Made by a program: the position numbers and the translations under genes. The notes under the pieces were generated by a model. That model did not search any database and was not told where the DNA came from. It worked only from the letters and a program-made list of their open reading frames with translations. A stretch of 64,000 nt of DNA from Nitrospira moscoviensis (GTDB lineage: Bacteria; Nitrospirota; Nitrospiria; Nitrospirales; Nitrospiraceae), in assembly GCF_001273775.1 (NCBI RefSeq), contig NZ_CP011801.1:3388001-3452000 (forward strand). The letters run 5' to 3'. Of the stretch, positions 47,942-56,471 are shown piece by piece (position 1 is the stretch's first letter; every line of letters begins with the position of its first letter).

Positions 47942-48955
47942 CTAAGATTTTGTTACCGAACGGTAGCGGCCGAGTAGCGCGGAACAAGTGACCCCGATGG
48001 TGTTTGCAGAGACCGAGAGGCATGGCTTCGCAGAACATCTGCACACCTGCTCCCATGTCCGACAAGAGCACGGCGCTCCGGTAATCGCAGACACATGCGC
48101 CCCTAAGGGCGCCCATTGCGCCGGATCAGTGGGGCCGAAGATCGCCACCGTGGGAATCCCCAGAGCAGCCGCCAGATGGGTCAAGCCTGAGTCATGGCCC
48201 ACAAAGAGGCGGGCCCCGGCCAGTACCCCCGCGATGGTCGAAAGGCTCTGTCCTTGTATCACCGGAAGGCGAGCCGAGAGGCGAGCTACCAGTCGAAGTA
48301 CTGTGGCCTGATCGGCCGGACCGCCGACGATCACCGGCAGGCATCCCTGTTCCGAGAGTCTTTCGATGACGAGAGCCATCGTATCCGACGCCACACACTT
48401 ATGGCTGCTCCCGCTTCCGGGATGGCAGACGATGTAGCGCTGACCTCTTTCGAGCCCCCTCTGCTGGAGATACGTGAACGCCGCCTCTTGGATCGCCCTG
48501 GGAAGGATCAACTGAAACGGCGACTTGGGATCGGCTCCGTTTTCGCCTAAGACTTCCAGGAACCGTCGGCTCTGGTGCACTCCCGAGTGGGGAGTCGCCG
48601 CTCCGATCGAAATCCGCTCGACACCGCACTCCCGCAACGTGGCCTGCAAGGCCCCCTCTGCATCTCTCAACCACGCCACGACATGCACACAGTTGCCCAG
48701 CAGTTCGCGCAGAGGCGCAGTCACCTGATCGGGACCGGCCAACAGAGAAGCGAGATCGTCTGAATCGATGTTCCGACACCCGTCGACCACGCCGCAAGCG
48801 TGGAGCAAGCCGCCGATATCCGCTCGAGCCAGCAGCACGAGCTGATGGTCGCTGTAACGGGTACGCAGAGAGCTGATGGCCGGAAGCGACAGCAGCAGGT
48901 CGCCGAGGGCGCCCGGATGGATGATCAACACCGCGCGAGAATGGTCGGACTTCAC
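47942..48955 (-). CDS. Glycosyltransferase family 9 (heptosyltransferase-like)
   Basis: The GTG start at 48955 (VKSDHSRAVLIIHPGALGDL) overlaps the mobA stop by 4 bases (GTGA), and it places IIHPGALGDLLLSLPAISSL at the N-terminus as in GT9. The 337-residue product has a C-terminal acceptor-nucleotide region: YIVCHPGSGSSHKCVASDTM, then LPVIVGGPADQATVLRLVAR, and FVGHDSGLTHLAAALGIPTV. Such enzymes add heptose or other sugars to lipopolysaccharide core. Coupling to mobA is unusual but looks translational. Confidence 0.9.
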   Translation of the reverse strand: MKSDHSRAVLIIHPGALGDLLLSLPAISSLRTRYSDHQLVLLARADIGGLLHACGVVDGCRNIDSDDLASLLAGPDQVTAPLRELLGNCVHVVAWLRDAEGALQATLRECGVERISIGAATPHSGVHQSRRFLEVLGENGADPKSPFQLILPRAIQEAAFTYLQQRGLERGQRYIVCHPGSGSSHKCVASDTMALVIERLSEQGCLPVIVGGPADQATVLRLVARLSARLPVIQGQSLSTIAGVLAGARLFVGHDSGLTHLAAALGIPTVAIFGPTDPAQWAPLGAHVSAITGAPCSCRTWEQVCRCSAKPCLSVSANTIGVTCSALLGRYRSVTKS

Positions 48956-49593
48956 GGCACCAGCGGAAGACGTGCGGCCTCGGCCCGGGCGGCTTCCAGG
49001 TCGGCGGGAGTGTTCACGTTTCGGAAGGACTGAGACTCCGGATCGAGATGCGCCCATTCGGATGCATCCACGATCGTCGTCCTCAGGGAGGGCTCCAAAA
49101 CCATGTCTTGTATCTTGAGACGGCCGGCCCGCGCCATACGTTCGAGGCATGGCAGCGCGTTTTTGCCGTAGAGGGCATGCATGGGTTGAAGGCGGCCGGC
49201 CACTCGGCCCATCACGACATCGGCCTGAGGATCGCGGGTGAGAAACCATCGAATCAGCTCAGGCTTGAGAAACGGCATATCGCACGCCACGACGAAGACG
49301 CGCCCATGGGAGGCCATTCGTAAGCCGGTATAGAGACCGCCCAAACTGCCGCACTGTGCAATGAGATCCTGGTAGACCGGACAACCCCGGCCCTCCAAGG
49401 GAAGGCTGTCCTGCGCGGTGATAATCAAGACTTCTGAAAACTGCTCCCTCATGGCGACCACACATCGATCCAATAATGCAGCCCCTCCGACCGTGAGGAA
49501 CCGTTTATCTTCTCCCATCCGGCGGCTCTTGCCTCCGGCCAGGACCACTCCTGTGACATCCGAGCTGCGATGAATCGAGCGTACTGTCATCAT
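48952..49593 (-). CDS. mobA: Molybdenum cofactor guanylyltransferase MobA
   Basis: The start is ATG 49593 or 49590 (a GTG lies at 49599), giving about 213 residues. The catalytic loop is GVVLAGGKSRRMGEDKRFLT, followed by GSLGGLYTGLRMASHGRVFV and ACDMPFLKPELIRWF. MobA converts Mo-MPT to the guanine dinucleotide form (MGD), needed for nitrite oxidoreductase and other DMSO-reductase-type enzymes. It fits well with the NxrC, TorD and Tat genes in the window. It lies downstream of the terminator at 49607-49634. Confidence 0.95.
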   Translation of the reverse strand: MMTVRSIHRSSDVTGVVLAGGKSRRMGEDKRFLTVGGAALLDRCVVAMREQFSEVLIITAQDSLPLEGRGCPVYQDLIAQCGSLGGLYTGLRMASHGRVFVVACDMPFLKPELIRWFLTRDPQADVVMGRVAGRLQPMHALYGKNALPCLERMARAGRLKIQDMVLEPSLRTTIVDASEWAHLDPESQSFRNVNTPADLEAARAEAARLPLVP

Positions 49594-49606
49594 CGTCACA
49601 AAACAC

Positions 49607-49634
49607 GAAGGGGGTGGGTTTCCCCACCCCCTTC
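49607..49634 (-). terminator. Strong intrinsic terminator after the 49667 gene
   Basis: Arms GAAGGGGGTGGG (49607-49618) and CCCACCCCCTTC (49623-49634) pair perfectly around TTTC. On the minus strand the hairpin is followed by GTGTTTTG. It closes the respiratory operon coming from 56249. Confidence 0.8.
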
Positions 49635-49666
49635 ACCGTTGTTACGTTCCTGGCAACGAAAAAGGG

Positions 49667-51442
49667 TTACAGGGTCTTCCCTTTTCTCTTGTTGGCGCGG
49701 CGGGTCAACACCCACGCTTCCAGGATGACGATACCGCCCGCGATCACGAACGGATAGATGTACGTCTCACGCGGGATCGGCGGCTCCAGGAACGTGTAGT
49801 AGAAGGCCGACACGGCCATCTTGCGTCCCGCATCACCGTTGTGTCCGTCCCAGGCGAAGAACACCGTCGGGATATATTGTCCCATCTCGAAGAAGGTGTC
49901 CTCGTCATAATCGTGATCCTTCTTGTTGCCAAGGGGGCGTTGAATCATGACGTACCAGCGACCGTTCTTCCACTCGGCCTTGAGGACTTTGAGGAATTCC
50001 TCGTAGTTGTCACGCTCTTCGAAGTCCTTGTCCCACCCGGTTCCCTTGAAGGCCCGGATCGAACCGTCCGCTTCCCACTTCACGATATCGACCGGGAACT
50101 GTTCATTGGTGCCGAACAGATACCGCGGCTTGATCGGAGCGGGCAGTTCCTTCCACTTCACCGGCGTCTCGATGGCGATCGCGTCATTGTAGACGGCGTA
50201 GTTGTTCTGCTTCGCCGCAATCGAGCCTTCCTCGCCGGTCTTCGGATCCTGTTCCTTGATGTCGATGTTCACCTCGGTCGGAGCCCAGGGCAGCTTCCCT
50301 TCGGCCACGCTCTTGGTCCGGTCGTCCCACTCCAAGAGATACACCACGGAGGTCTCATTGTAGAGCGCCCGCACCCAGATATCGTCGATGCGGTTCACGA
50401 AGTTCCGCGGCTTGTGCGTGATCTGTCCGCCCATCGCCACATACCGACGCGGCGCCTTCTGCCACATCTCATTTTCCATATCGGCGGAAATTTCTCCCTC
50501 CACCGCCCTGGCCGGAACGACGAAGTTGATCTTTGGCTTGTCGGTCAGCGGATCGATCGGAAGCGGATTGCCGTCCGCGTCACGCTCGCACAGCGAGTTC
50601 ACAAAGTTCGCGATGTCCCACCGCTCGTCCACCGTCGTGCTATCCGCAAACGACGGCATGGGTGTTCCATTCACGCCGGTCGAGAAGGTCCGGAAGATGT
50701 TCTTCACGTTGTACGGATCCTGCCGGCTGCCGCGGAAGTTCCAGCACTTGTGCCAGTCGGCCGGTTGGATCGAAAAGCCCCAGTCGTCCTTCAAATTGAA
50801 GGCGTTGCCGTCTCCGCGACCCTCCACACCGTGACATTCGATGCATTTCTTTTCAACGATCAGTTCGGACCCGCGCTTTTTGCTCTCTTCCGTGGCCGGC
50901 TTCGGCTTGAGATCGGCCATTTGCAACACTGTCTGGGTTTCGGACTGCTTGTCCGTGAATTTTCGATCCTTGACCAACTGGGTCGTCACGAACGCCAGGA
51001 CCTGGAGCCGCTGCTCTTCCGTCAAAATACCTTCCCACGACGGCATGGCCGATCCGGGCAATCCGTGGGTGACCGTTTCAAAGAGGTCGTTCTGACCGGG
51101 AATCGGCTTTCTGGCGTCGAACAGCGGAAGCTCACCGCTGGCCGTATGGCGAATCTTGAACGTCCCCTGATTGAAGTTGCGGGGACGCGGCCAGAGCCGG
51201 TCGGCGCCGGGGCCGTCGCCCGCTCCATCCACACCATGGCACCACACACATTTGGTGAAGTAGACGCGCTTGCCGGCCTCAATCATATCCGCCGGGGGTT
51301 CGGGGGCCAATTCTCCCTGTTTGAACCCTTCCGGCAACGCATCAGCATAGGCCACCACTCCGGCGCTGCCCGAAATCAGGACGATTCCGAAGGCCGAAGC
51401 AAGGAGCCACCCTGCTTTACTACCCATCGACTGATTCATCAT
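49667..51442 (-). CDS. Fusion: di-haem cytochrome c + NxrC-like domain + C-terminal membrane anchor
   Basis: The start at 51442 (MMNQSMGSKAGWLLASAFGI) follows GAGG at good spacing and gives a 591-residue exported protein. Residues about 60-280 hold two cytochrome c units: CVWCHGVDGAGDGPGADRL and CIECHGVEGRGDGNAFNLK, each a CXXCH. Residues about 290-560 are NxrC/EB_dh-like: WVRALYNETSVVYLLEWDDR, TFFEMGQYIPTVFFAWDGHN and RWYVMIQRPLGNKKDHDYDE. The C-terminus is a membrane helix (YIYPFVIAGGIVILEAWVLT) followed by RRANKRKGK. It joins electron input and c-haem output in one anchored protein. Its haem-b ligand Lys is replaced by Gln, so haem b may be absent or differently bound. Confidence 0.85.
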   Translation of the reverse strand: MMNQSMGSKAGWLLASAFGIVLISGSAGVVAYADALPEGFKQGELAPEPPADMIEAGKRVYFTKCVWCHGVDGAGDGPGADRLWPRPRNFNQGTFKIRHTASGELPLFDARKPIPGQNDLFETVTHGLPGSAMPSWEGILTEEQRLQVLAFVTTQLVKDRKFTDKQSETQTVLQMADLKPKPATEESKKRGSELIVEKKCIECHGVEGRGDGNAFNLKDDWGFSIQPADWHKCWNFRGSRQDPYNVKNIFRTFSTGVNGTPMPSFADSTTVDERWDIANFVNSLCERDADGNPLPIDPLTDKPKINFVVPARAVEGEISADMENEMWQKAPRRYVAMGGQITHKPRNFVNRIDDIWVRALYNETSVVYLLEWDDRTKSVAEGKLPWAPTEVNIDIKEQDPKTGEEGSIAAKQNNYAVYNDAIAIETPVKWKELPAPIKPRYLFGTNEQFPVDIVKWEADGSIRAFKGTGWDKDFEERDNYEEFLKVLKAEWKNGRWYVMIQRPLGNKKDHDYDEDTFFEMGQYIPTVFFAWDGHNGDAGRKMAVSAFYYTFLEPPIPRETYIYPFVIAGGIVILEAWVLTRRANKRKGKTL

Positions 51443-51492
51443 GTTTGTCCTCATCTCGTAAGTCAGATTAAGCCGTCTGCCTGGTAGACGAT

Positions 51493-52530
51493 TTAGTCCC
51501 AGGTCCTGGGGTAATAGCCCGTGTGCCAATATTCGAACAGAATGACCTTCCAGATTTCATCGACGGTCAAGTGCTGTTCCCACGGCGGCATCACGGAAGC
51601 CCAGGGGAACCCTTCGTTGGGCAGCCCAATTCCGCCCTTAGCCACGCGCCAGAAGATGAATGTTTCCTGGAGCTGCGCGATCGTCCCCGGGTCGGTGAAG
51701 TTGGCCGGGATGGGATTGAACGCGAACGCATGGAGTCCGCGTCCATTCAAATTGTCTCCATGGCAGAAGTGACAGTTCTGAAAGAAAATCTCACCGCCTT
51801 CGCGCACATACTTGAGGTACCCTTGGGCATTCGGGTCCCAGGGATTGGCATTCGGCTTCATGAGACGCCCCATGCCCTGCTCCACGATATTGGCGTTCGT
51901 GTATTCCTGATCGTACTTACCCTCAGGATTGACGCGATATGGGTTCTGCGAGGTCTGCAGGACGTAGGTCTTGCCATGGACCTTGGTGCTGGCCGGCGGA
52001 GCGGGGTGGACCGTCCGCAACTCGATCGGCTCTTCCGACTTGGGCTTCATCGCGTTGTAGGAAAACCCGCCGATGAGCACCGGCAACAGAATCAAGTACG
52101 CGTACCGCAATACCTTATTCATCCCGGTCTGCGCATCCAACACGTTCAAGATGGGCTGTTTGAACTTTTTCCAATCCTCTTCGTTTGCGGACACCCACAT
52201 AAAAACAGCAACGAGCGACACGGTGCCGTACATGGCCCGTACGCTGAAGGGGATGGGAGGATACACTCGGAACTTGAGGTACAAAAGGATGAAGGCCCAG
52301 AAGGCGATCCCTTGGAAGAACCGCGGGATGCCCATTCCCATGGAGTTCAGGAGGTAGCTCAGTCCTGTGAAGCCAGCCACAAAGAGGGTCAGCTCAAAGA
52401 GCATCTGCATCGGCATGTACCCTTCGACCAAGCGCACGGTGTTCGACGGGACGACGTCGAAGATCATCCCGACCAATAGGAGCAGTCCCACCACTCCTAT
52501 CAGCGCGCCGACGGACATCAATGCTTTCAT
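51493..52530 (-). CDS. Membrane-anchored mono-haem cytochrome c
   Basis: This 345-residue protein has four to five membrane helices in its first half: VGALIGVVGLLLLVGMIFDV, MLFELTLFVAGFTGLSYLLN, FFQGIAFWAFILLYLKFRVY, AMYGTVSLVAVFMWVSANEE and RYAYLILLPVLIGGFSYNAM. The C-terminal half is a periplasmic cytochrome c domain with one haem site, FFQNCHFCHGDNLNGRGLH, and likely Met ligand in ASVMPPWEQHLT. The arrangement resembles electron-transfer partners of oxidases. It is encoded 40 bp after the 52571 gene and 51 bp before the fusion gene, in the same operon. Confidence 0.85.
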   Translation of the reverse strand: MKALMSVGALIGVVGLLLLVGMIFDVVPSNTVRLVEGYMPMQMLFELTLFVAGFTGLSYLLNSMGMGIPRFFQGIAFWAFILLYLKFRVYPPIPFSVRAMYGTVSLVAVFMWVSANEEDWKKFKQPILNVLDAQTGMNKVLRYAYLILLPVLIGGFSYNAMKPKSEEPIELRTVHPAPPASTKVHGKTYVLQTSQNPYRVNPEGKYDQEYTNANIVEQGMGRLMKPNANPWDPNAQGYLKYVREGGEIFFQNCHFCHGDNLNGRGLHAFAFNPIPANFTDPGTIAQLQETFIFWRVAKGGIGLPNEGFPWASVMPPWEQHLTVDEIWKVILFEYWHTGYYPRTWD

Positions 52531-52570
52531 GGGTGCACTCCCTTTAGTCTAAAAATGATTCACAGCTCGT

Positions 52571-53884
52571 TTAAGAAATCTTCGGTGGCTCCTTGCCCTC
52601 GTAGGTCTGAGAGAGATAGTCCACGATCTTCTTGAGCGCTCCGGCGCTCAGCTTTTGTCCGAAGACTTTGGGCATCGTGTTGTCCGGGAAGGGCTTCACC
52701 ACGTAGGCGCTTGGAGCCACGATGGATTCCATGATGTATTCAGGAGTGGATTTCGCCGTCCCCTTGTATTCCTTGTCCTTGAGCCTGGTCGGGGCATTGG
52801 TCCCTTCCACCAACTTGGGGCCGATGGTGCCCGTGGCACCAGGGATTCCAGGAATCGTGTGGCAGGACACACACTGCGCCTTTGCGAAAATCTGATCAAC
52901 CGGCTCAGACCCGTCCGCCAGCAGCGCGCTGGCCGGCCCGGCGGGCTTATCTTCCTGCTGCTTCGGGCGGTCAGCCTCGGGGATGAACTTCTCGTATGAC
53001 TTGACGATTTCTTCGAATGACGGTGCCTCGCGTCCTTCGCGGACATACAGCCAGGTGTCCACGGCGGCCAACTCCGGCAAGCTCAAGGAGATCGGCGGCT
53101 TGTGAATCGCCGGCATCGGGCTTTCCTTGTCGTTGGTGCCCTTCACACCATAGCCAGCCACCACGTAGCAGCTCGGACAGGCATGCGATTCGGCGATATA
53201 CTCCTGGCCGTTCTCAGCGGTTCCGGCACCAGGGAAGGCTTCCTTCTGCGCAAATTCACGGGCCTGGGGCTTCCCCTTACTATACTTCGGATCTTCGAGG
53301 CGTTCTTTGCCCGCGCGCTCGGGAAGACCCAATAGGTTGGGGGCGCGCTCACCGAGCATCCCTTGGTGAAACGCATGGCAAAGCGGGCACTGGCCCTTCC
53401 CGATGGCCCCCTGTTCCTTATTCTTTCCGATCCCTCCGAAAATAATCTTCTCACCCTCGTCCGCCAGCTGCTGCGGAGTCATGGAGCTGAAGTCCAACTT
53501 CTCTTCTTTCGGCGGGAACCCACCTTCCACCTGAGGCAACCAGTTTCCGTACCCGGACAATGCGGCGGCAACGAAAAACATGAATCCGCCGATCTTCAGC
53601 AGCGCGGCGAGGTTCGTGAAGTAAATGCCCATCATGAAGGCGAGCGCCGTCACCATGGCCAACGAGACCGGCAGCAACCGCGACTCTCCGTAGAAGTTCA
53701 CCTTGTAGTTCGCAATGGCCATGAACAACATCAGCGCGGCGATCATTCCGATAAACGTTTTGAAGGTTGCGCGCTTCTTGGCAGCCGGGTCACTGATGGA
53801 GACCTGAAAATAAATCATCAGGCCCACCAGCAATGCCAATGCCGGCCACCCTAAGTCGATAGCTTGACTGATCAGATCAACCAC
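52571..53884 (-). CDS. Membrane-anchored di-haem cytochrome c with a third degenerate site
   Basis: This 437-residue protein starts with four membrane helices (LGWPALALLVGLMIYFQVSI, FIGMIAALMLFMAIANYKVN, VSLAMVTALAFMMGIYFTNL, IGGFMFFVAAALSGYGNWLP) and ends in periplasmic cytochrome c modules: CPLCHAFHQGMLGERAPNLL and CVSCHTIPGIPGATGTIGPK. Between them is HACPSCYVVAGYGVKGTND, which has CXXC followed by Tyr instead of His, so the third haem site is probably lost. The final helix ends in VDYLSQTYEGKEPPKIS. It sits directly downstream of the bd-like oxidase subunit and likely passes electrons to it. Confidence 0.85.
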   Translation of the reverse strand: MVDLISQAIDLGWPALALLVGLMIYFQVSISDPAAKKRATFKTFIGMIAALMLFMAIANYKVNFYGESRLLPVSLAMVTALAFMMGIYFTNLAALLKIGGFMFFVAAALSGYGNWLPQVEGGFPPKEEKLDFSSMTPQQLADEGEKIIFGGIGKNKEQGAIGKGQCPLCHAFHQGMLGERAPNLLGLPERAGKERLEDPKYSKGKPQAREFAQKEAFPGAGTAENGQEYIAESHACPSCYVVAGYGVKGTNDKESPMPAIHKPPISLSLPELAAVDTWLYVREGREAPSFEEIVKSYEKFIPEADRPKQQEDKPAGPASALLADGSEPVDQIFAKAQCVSCHTIPGIPGATGTIGPKLVEGTNAPTRLKDKEYKGTAKSTPEYIMESIVAPSAYVVKPFPDNTMPKVFGQKLSAGALKKIVDYLSQTYEGKEPPKIS

Positions 53885-53962
53885 GGTTTTAACCTCCTGC
53901 GGTTAGAGGGAACGGACGGCGTGCGACTCACGCCGCCCGTTCCCTCACCATTTCTCTGTAAA

Positions 53963-55867
53963 TTAGTGGCTGCCGGCTGGTTGTGGCGCAGCTCCCGGCG
54001 CACCCGCTTTCGCTTCGACCGGCACTTTCTTCATACCCAGGCTGCCGAGCCAGAAGACGAACAGGATGCTGATCCAGAAGAACAGCACGTTGAACGAAAT
54101 CATGTTCGCCGCAAAGCCGACGGTGTGCGTGTAGGCCCAGGGCGAGTTGTCCCGCATGATCTCGTTGACGTGCCAGAACAACCGGACGGATGAGCGGATG
54201 TAGCCCATCAGACCCATCATCCAGGTAAAGGCCGTGGCCAACATGATCAACGCATATTGCGATCGAGCGGAGATCTTGCCCCACTCGATAGGACCCATTT
54301 GCTTGGCGCCCTTCATCATCGCGCTGTTCAACGCGAACATGAAGAACAGACAGGAGAGCGTGGTTGCCACCTGAGGGACGGACAGTCCGACCCGCACGTT
54401 GGCCGGGATGTAGTAGCCGTAGATCGCGAGCCAGATGATGTTCACATAGGCGAAGAAGAAGAAACATCCCATGAAGATGTTCCCGAACTTCGACCAGGAC
54501 ACCGTGGAGACTTTATTGCCCCGCATGTACCAGACGAAGCTCAGCACCGTGGTGGTGATGATGACGTTGATGCCGCCGTTCTTGGCCGACATGACGCCGT
54601 AGTTGCCGAGTACCGGATGCTGCTGGCCGCCCATCGCCTTCAACTCCGCCGGAGTCATGACCATCGTATGGGGCGTGATGAAGACGAGGAACCCGCAACA
54701 GAGGAGAAACACGAGATACTTGATGTAGCGCTGATACTTTTCGGCGCCGCGCATGCGGCCCAACGCTTGCCACAGGTAATAGTTGGTGCTGAGGAACAGG
54801 ATGCCGATCATGGTGGCCTGGATGATGAAGAGCCAAGCCAGCAGACCGCCCATCAGCGTGATGCCCATCTGCTGCCGGTAGGCATAGACCTCGCGCATCA
54901 GCCAGTATCCGGCGAAGGGCAAGGGGATCAAGAACGCCACGCCGATGGCCATCGCGATGTAGCCCATCCAGTCGTAGTGGGCGCGATCTTCGTCCGTCTT
55001 GGACGCGAGGAACTTGTACGCCGCGTACGCCGCGACGACGCCGCCGCCGAACGCCATATTGCCGAGGATCCGGTGTACGTTCAGCGGATTCCACAGCGCG
55101 GTGTGCAGGACGTGCCAGATGTTCCCGAGGAACCGGCCCTGCTCATCGACGCCGGCCGGGGACATCATGAACCCGATCCAGCTGTTCGCCAGGAACATGA
55201 GGACGGTTCCGATGACGTTCAAAATGACGGACATGCTCAAGTGAATCCACTTGAGGAAGCCCTCCTTCATCTTGTCCCACCCATAGTAGTAGATGTAGAG
55301 CGTGCCGCTCTCCGCCACAAACATCAACGCATAGATGTGCATGACGGGGCGGAAGATGCTGGAGAGATACCCGAAGAAGGCCGGATAGAGAGTCAGGAAG
55401 GTGAAGATGAGAATACCGCCGAGGATGGCCGTCAGCGAATAGGCCGTCAAGCTGATCTTGATGAAGTCGTAGGCCAACTGATCGTACCGTTTGGCGAGGG
55501 CCTTGTCCTTCGTCACCACCCCCATGAACTCGATGATCATGCAGAAGATCGGCACCGCCAGCACGAAGCTCCCATAGTAGAGATGCTGCTGGTTGGCGAA
55601 CCAGAGGAGCACGCGGCTTTCGAAGTTGTAGCGCGGATAGTCTTTGGGACCGTCCGTCGTCTTGGGAGCCGGCGCACCGGAGACGATGCCTTCGGTCTTG
55701 TAATAGACGTCCCGACTCTTCTCGACCTTCGCCTCTTCCTTCTTCGCGCCAGCCTCTTCACCGGCGGCCGGTGACGGCATCGACATGACGAGAGGAAGCA
55801 GGAGGAGGCCGACCATCGCGCCGAGCGCCATGATCGACATCAGCTTCTTACGGGTTAGCAGACCCAT
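53963..55867 (-). CDS. Cytochrome bd-like oxidase subunit I (first copy)
   Basis: The start at 55867 (MGLLTRKKLMSIMALGAMVG) has a perfect AAGGAGG site. The 634-residue product has about 14 membrane helices. Conserved bd-type residues are visible: His95 in ANQQHLYYGS, then His177 and Glu186 in RPVMHIYALMFVAESGTLYI, His209, and the segment GFMMSPAGVDEQGRFLGN with His252, His255 and His265. It is longer than E. coli CydA (about 520) and no CydB gene is adjacent. In Nitrospira a bd-like oxidase has been proposed as terminal oxidase. Two 40-residue membrane peptides precede it and membrane cytochromes c follow it, which suggests a cytochrome c rather than quinol electron donor. Confidence 0.88.
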   Translation of the reverse strand: MGLLTRKKLMSIMALGAMVGLLLLPLVMSMPSPAAGEEAGAKKEEAKVEKSRDVYYKTEGIVSGAPAPKTTDGPKDYPRYNFESRVLLWFANQQHLYYGSFVLAVPIFCMIIEFMGVVTKDKALAKRYDQLAYDFIKISLTAYSLTAILGGILIFTFLTLYPAFFGYLSSIFRPVMHIYALMFVAESGTLYIYYYGWDKMKEGFLKWIHLSMSVILNVIGTVLMFLANSWIGFMMSPAGVDEQGRFLGNIWHVLHTALWNPLNVHRILGNMAFGGGVVAAYAAYKFLASKTDEDRAHYDWMGYIAMAIGVAFLIPLPFAGYWLMREVYAYRQQMGITLMGGLLAWLFIIQATMIGILFLSTNYYLWQALGRMRGAEKYQRYIKYLVFLLCCGFLVFITPHTMVMTPAELKAMGGQQHPVLGNYGVMSAKNGGINVIITTTVLSFVWYMRGNKVSTVSWSKFGNIFMGCFFFFAYVNIIWLAIYGYYIPANVRVGLSVPQVATTLSCLFFMFALNSAMMKGAKQMGPIEWGKISARSQYALIMLATAFTWMMGLMGYIRSSVRLFWHVNEIMRDNSPWAYTHTVGFAANMISFNVLFFWISILFVFWLGSLGMKKVPVEAKAGAPGAAPQPAGSH

Positions 55868-55936
55868 AGCAAACCTCCTTGATCCATTCCGAAAAAAATG
55901 ATCACCCAAAAAGTTGCATGCCAATGCGCGCTGCCC

Positions 55937-56059
55937 TTACTTCCTGAACAGGTACCAATAATCCAGGCCCTGCATGTCCATCAGGAAGTGGTCGACCATC
56001 GTAAAGTAGGCGACGCAGATCACCGCGGAGATGACGATGTACAAGATAGTCTGGCCCAT
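55937..56059 (-). CDS. 40-residue membrane peptide (oxidase-associated)
   Basis: The frame ATG 56059 to TAA 55937 encodes 40 residues, MGQTILYIVISAVICVAYFT then MVDHFLMDMQGLDYWYLFRK. A hydrophobic helix (ILYIVISAVICVAYF) is followed by a polar, aromatic tail. A GAAGGAGG site lies just upstream. It sits between the other small peptide gene and the bd-like oxidase gene, as do CydX/CydZ-type small subunits. Likely an accessory oxidase subunit. Confidence 0.75.
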   Translation of the reverse strand: MGQTILYIVISAVICVAYFTMVDHFLMDMQGLDYWYLFRK

Positions 56060-56126
56060 TGCTTGTTGCCTCCTTCAAATCAAGCGTGCAGAACCGGTGA
56101 ATTGATCAAGCTTGAGGGACACGAGA

Positions 56127-56249
56127 TCAACAGGGGCACTGAATGCCGGCAAACCAATAAAAGAACCACAGACTCACGGCGCAGGTGATATAGAAAATCA
56201 TCTTGCCGATCTTGATCTTCAACTCACTGTCCGCTGTTGCCGTTGCCAT
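56127..56249 (-). CDS. 40-residue membrane peptide with Cys-rich end
   Basis: ATG 56249 to TGA 56127 gives 40 residues: MATATADSELKIKIGKMIFY then ITCAVSLWFFYWFAGIQCPC. A strong GGGAGG site precedes it. A single hydrophobic helix (MIFYITCAVSLWFFYWF) ends in CPC. It is the first gene of the bd-like oxidase operon. Homology is not recognised, and a role as a small oxidase subunit is inferred from position. Confidence 0.7.
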   Translation of the reverse strand: MATATADSELKIKIGKMIFYITCAVSLWFFYWFAGIQCPC

Positions 56250-56299
56250 CGTGCCTCCCCTTTTCTAGTGCAAAAAATGGATTGAAATCAGTGAAATCC

Positions 56300-56328
56300 T
56301 TGACACGTTCAAAAACCCTGTGTTATTG
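56300..56328 (+). promoter_or_regulatory. Weak candidate promoter for the 56367 small gene
   Basis: TTGACA (56300-56305) stands 17 bp before TTATTG, which is a poor -10. The region 56250-56366 is the intergenic space from which the two divergent small genes start. Confidence 0.25.
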
Positions 56329-56366
56329 AAAATTCCTCACCAAGGCGTGAAAACGTAGGAAAAACC

Positions 56367-56471
56367 ATGACGAAAAACTCAAAATTGTTCGACATTATAG
56401 TTTTGGCAGGTATGGTTGTCAACATCATTTTGGCCGTGTTTCTGATCCTCTACTACTTTGATTTCCTGTAG
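56367..56471 (+). CDS. 34-residue membrane peptide
   Basis: ATG 56367 to TAG 56471 encodes 34 residues: MTKNSKLFDIIVLAGMVVNI then ILAVFLILYYFDFL, a nearly continuous hydrophobic helix. AGGA lies six bases before the ATG. It is divergent from the oxidase operon and its 3' end overlaps the last 47 bases of the opposite-strand SUMF1 gene. Small membrane peptides of this type are often oxidase accessory subunits, but this one is unassigned. Confidence 0.6.
   Translation: MTKNSKLFDIIVLAGMVVNIILAVFLILYYFDFL

Noticed and set aside
56300..56328. Strong sigma-70 promoter for the 34-residue peptide gene
   Set aside because: The -35 TTGACA is perfect but no acceptable -10 lies at 16-18 bp, so it is only listed as weak.
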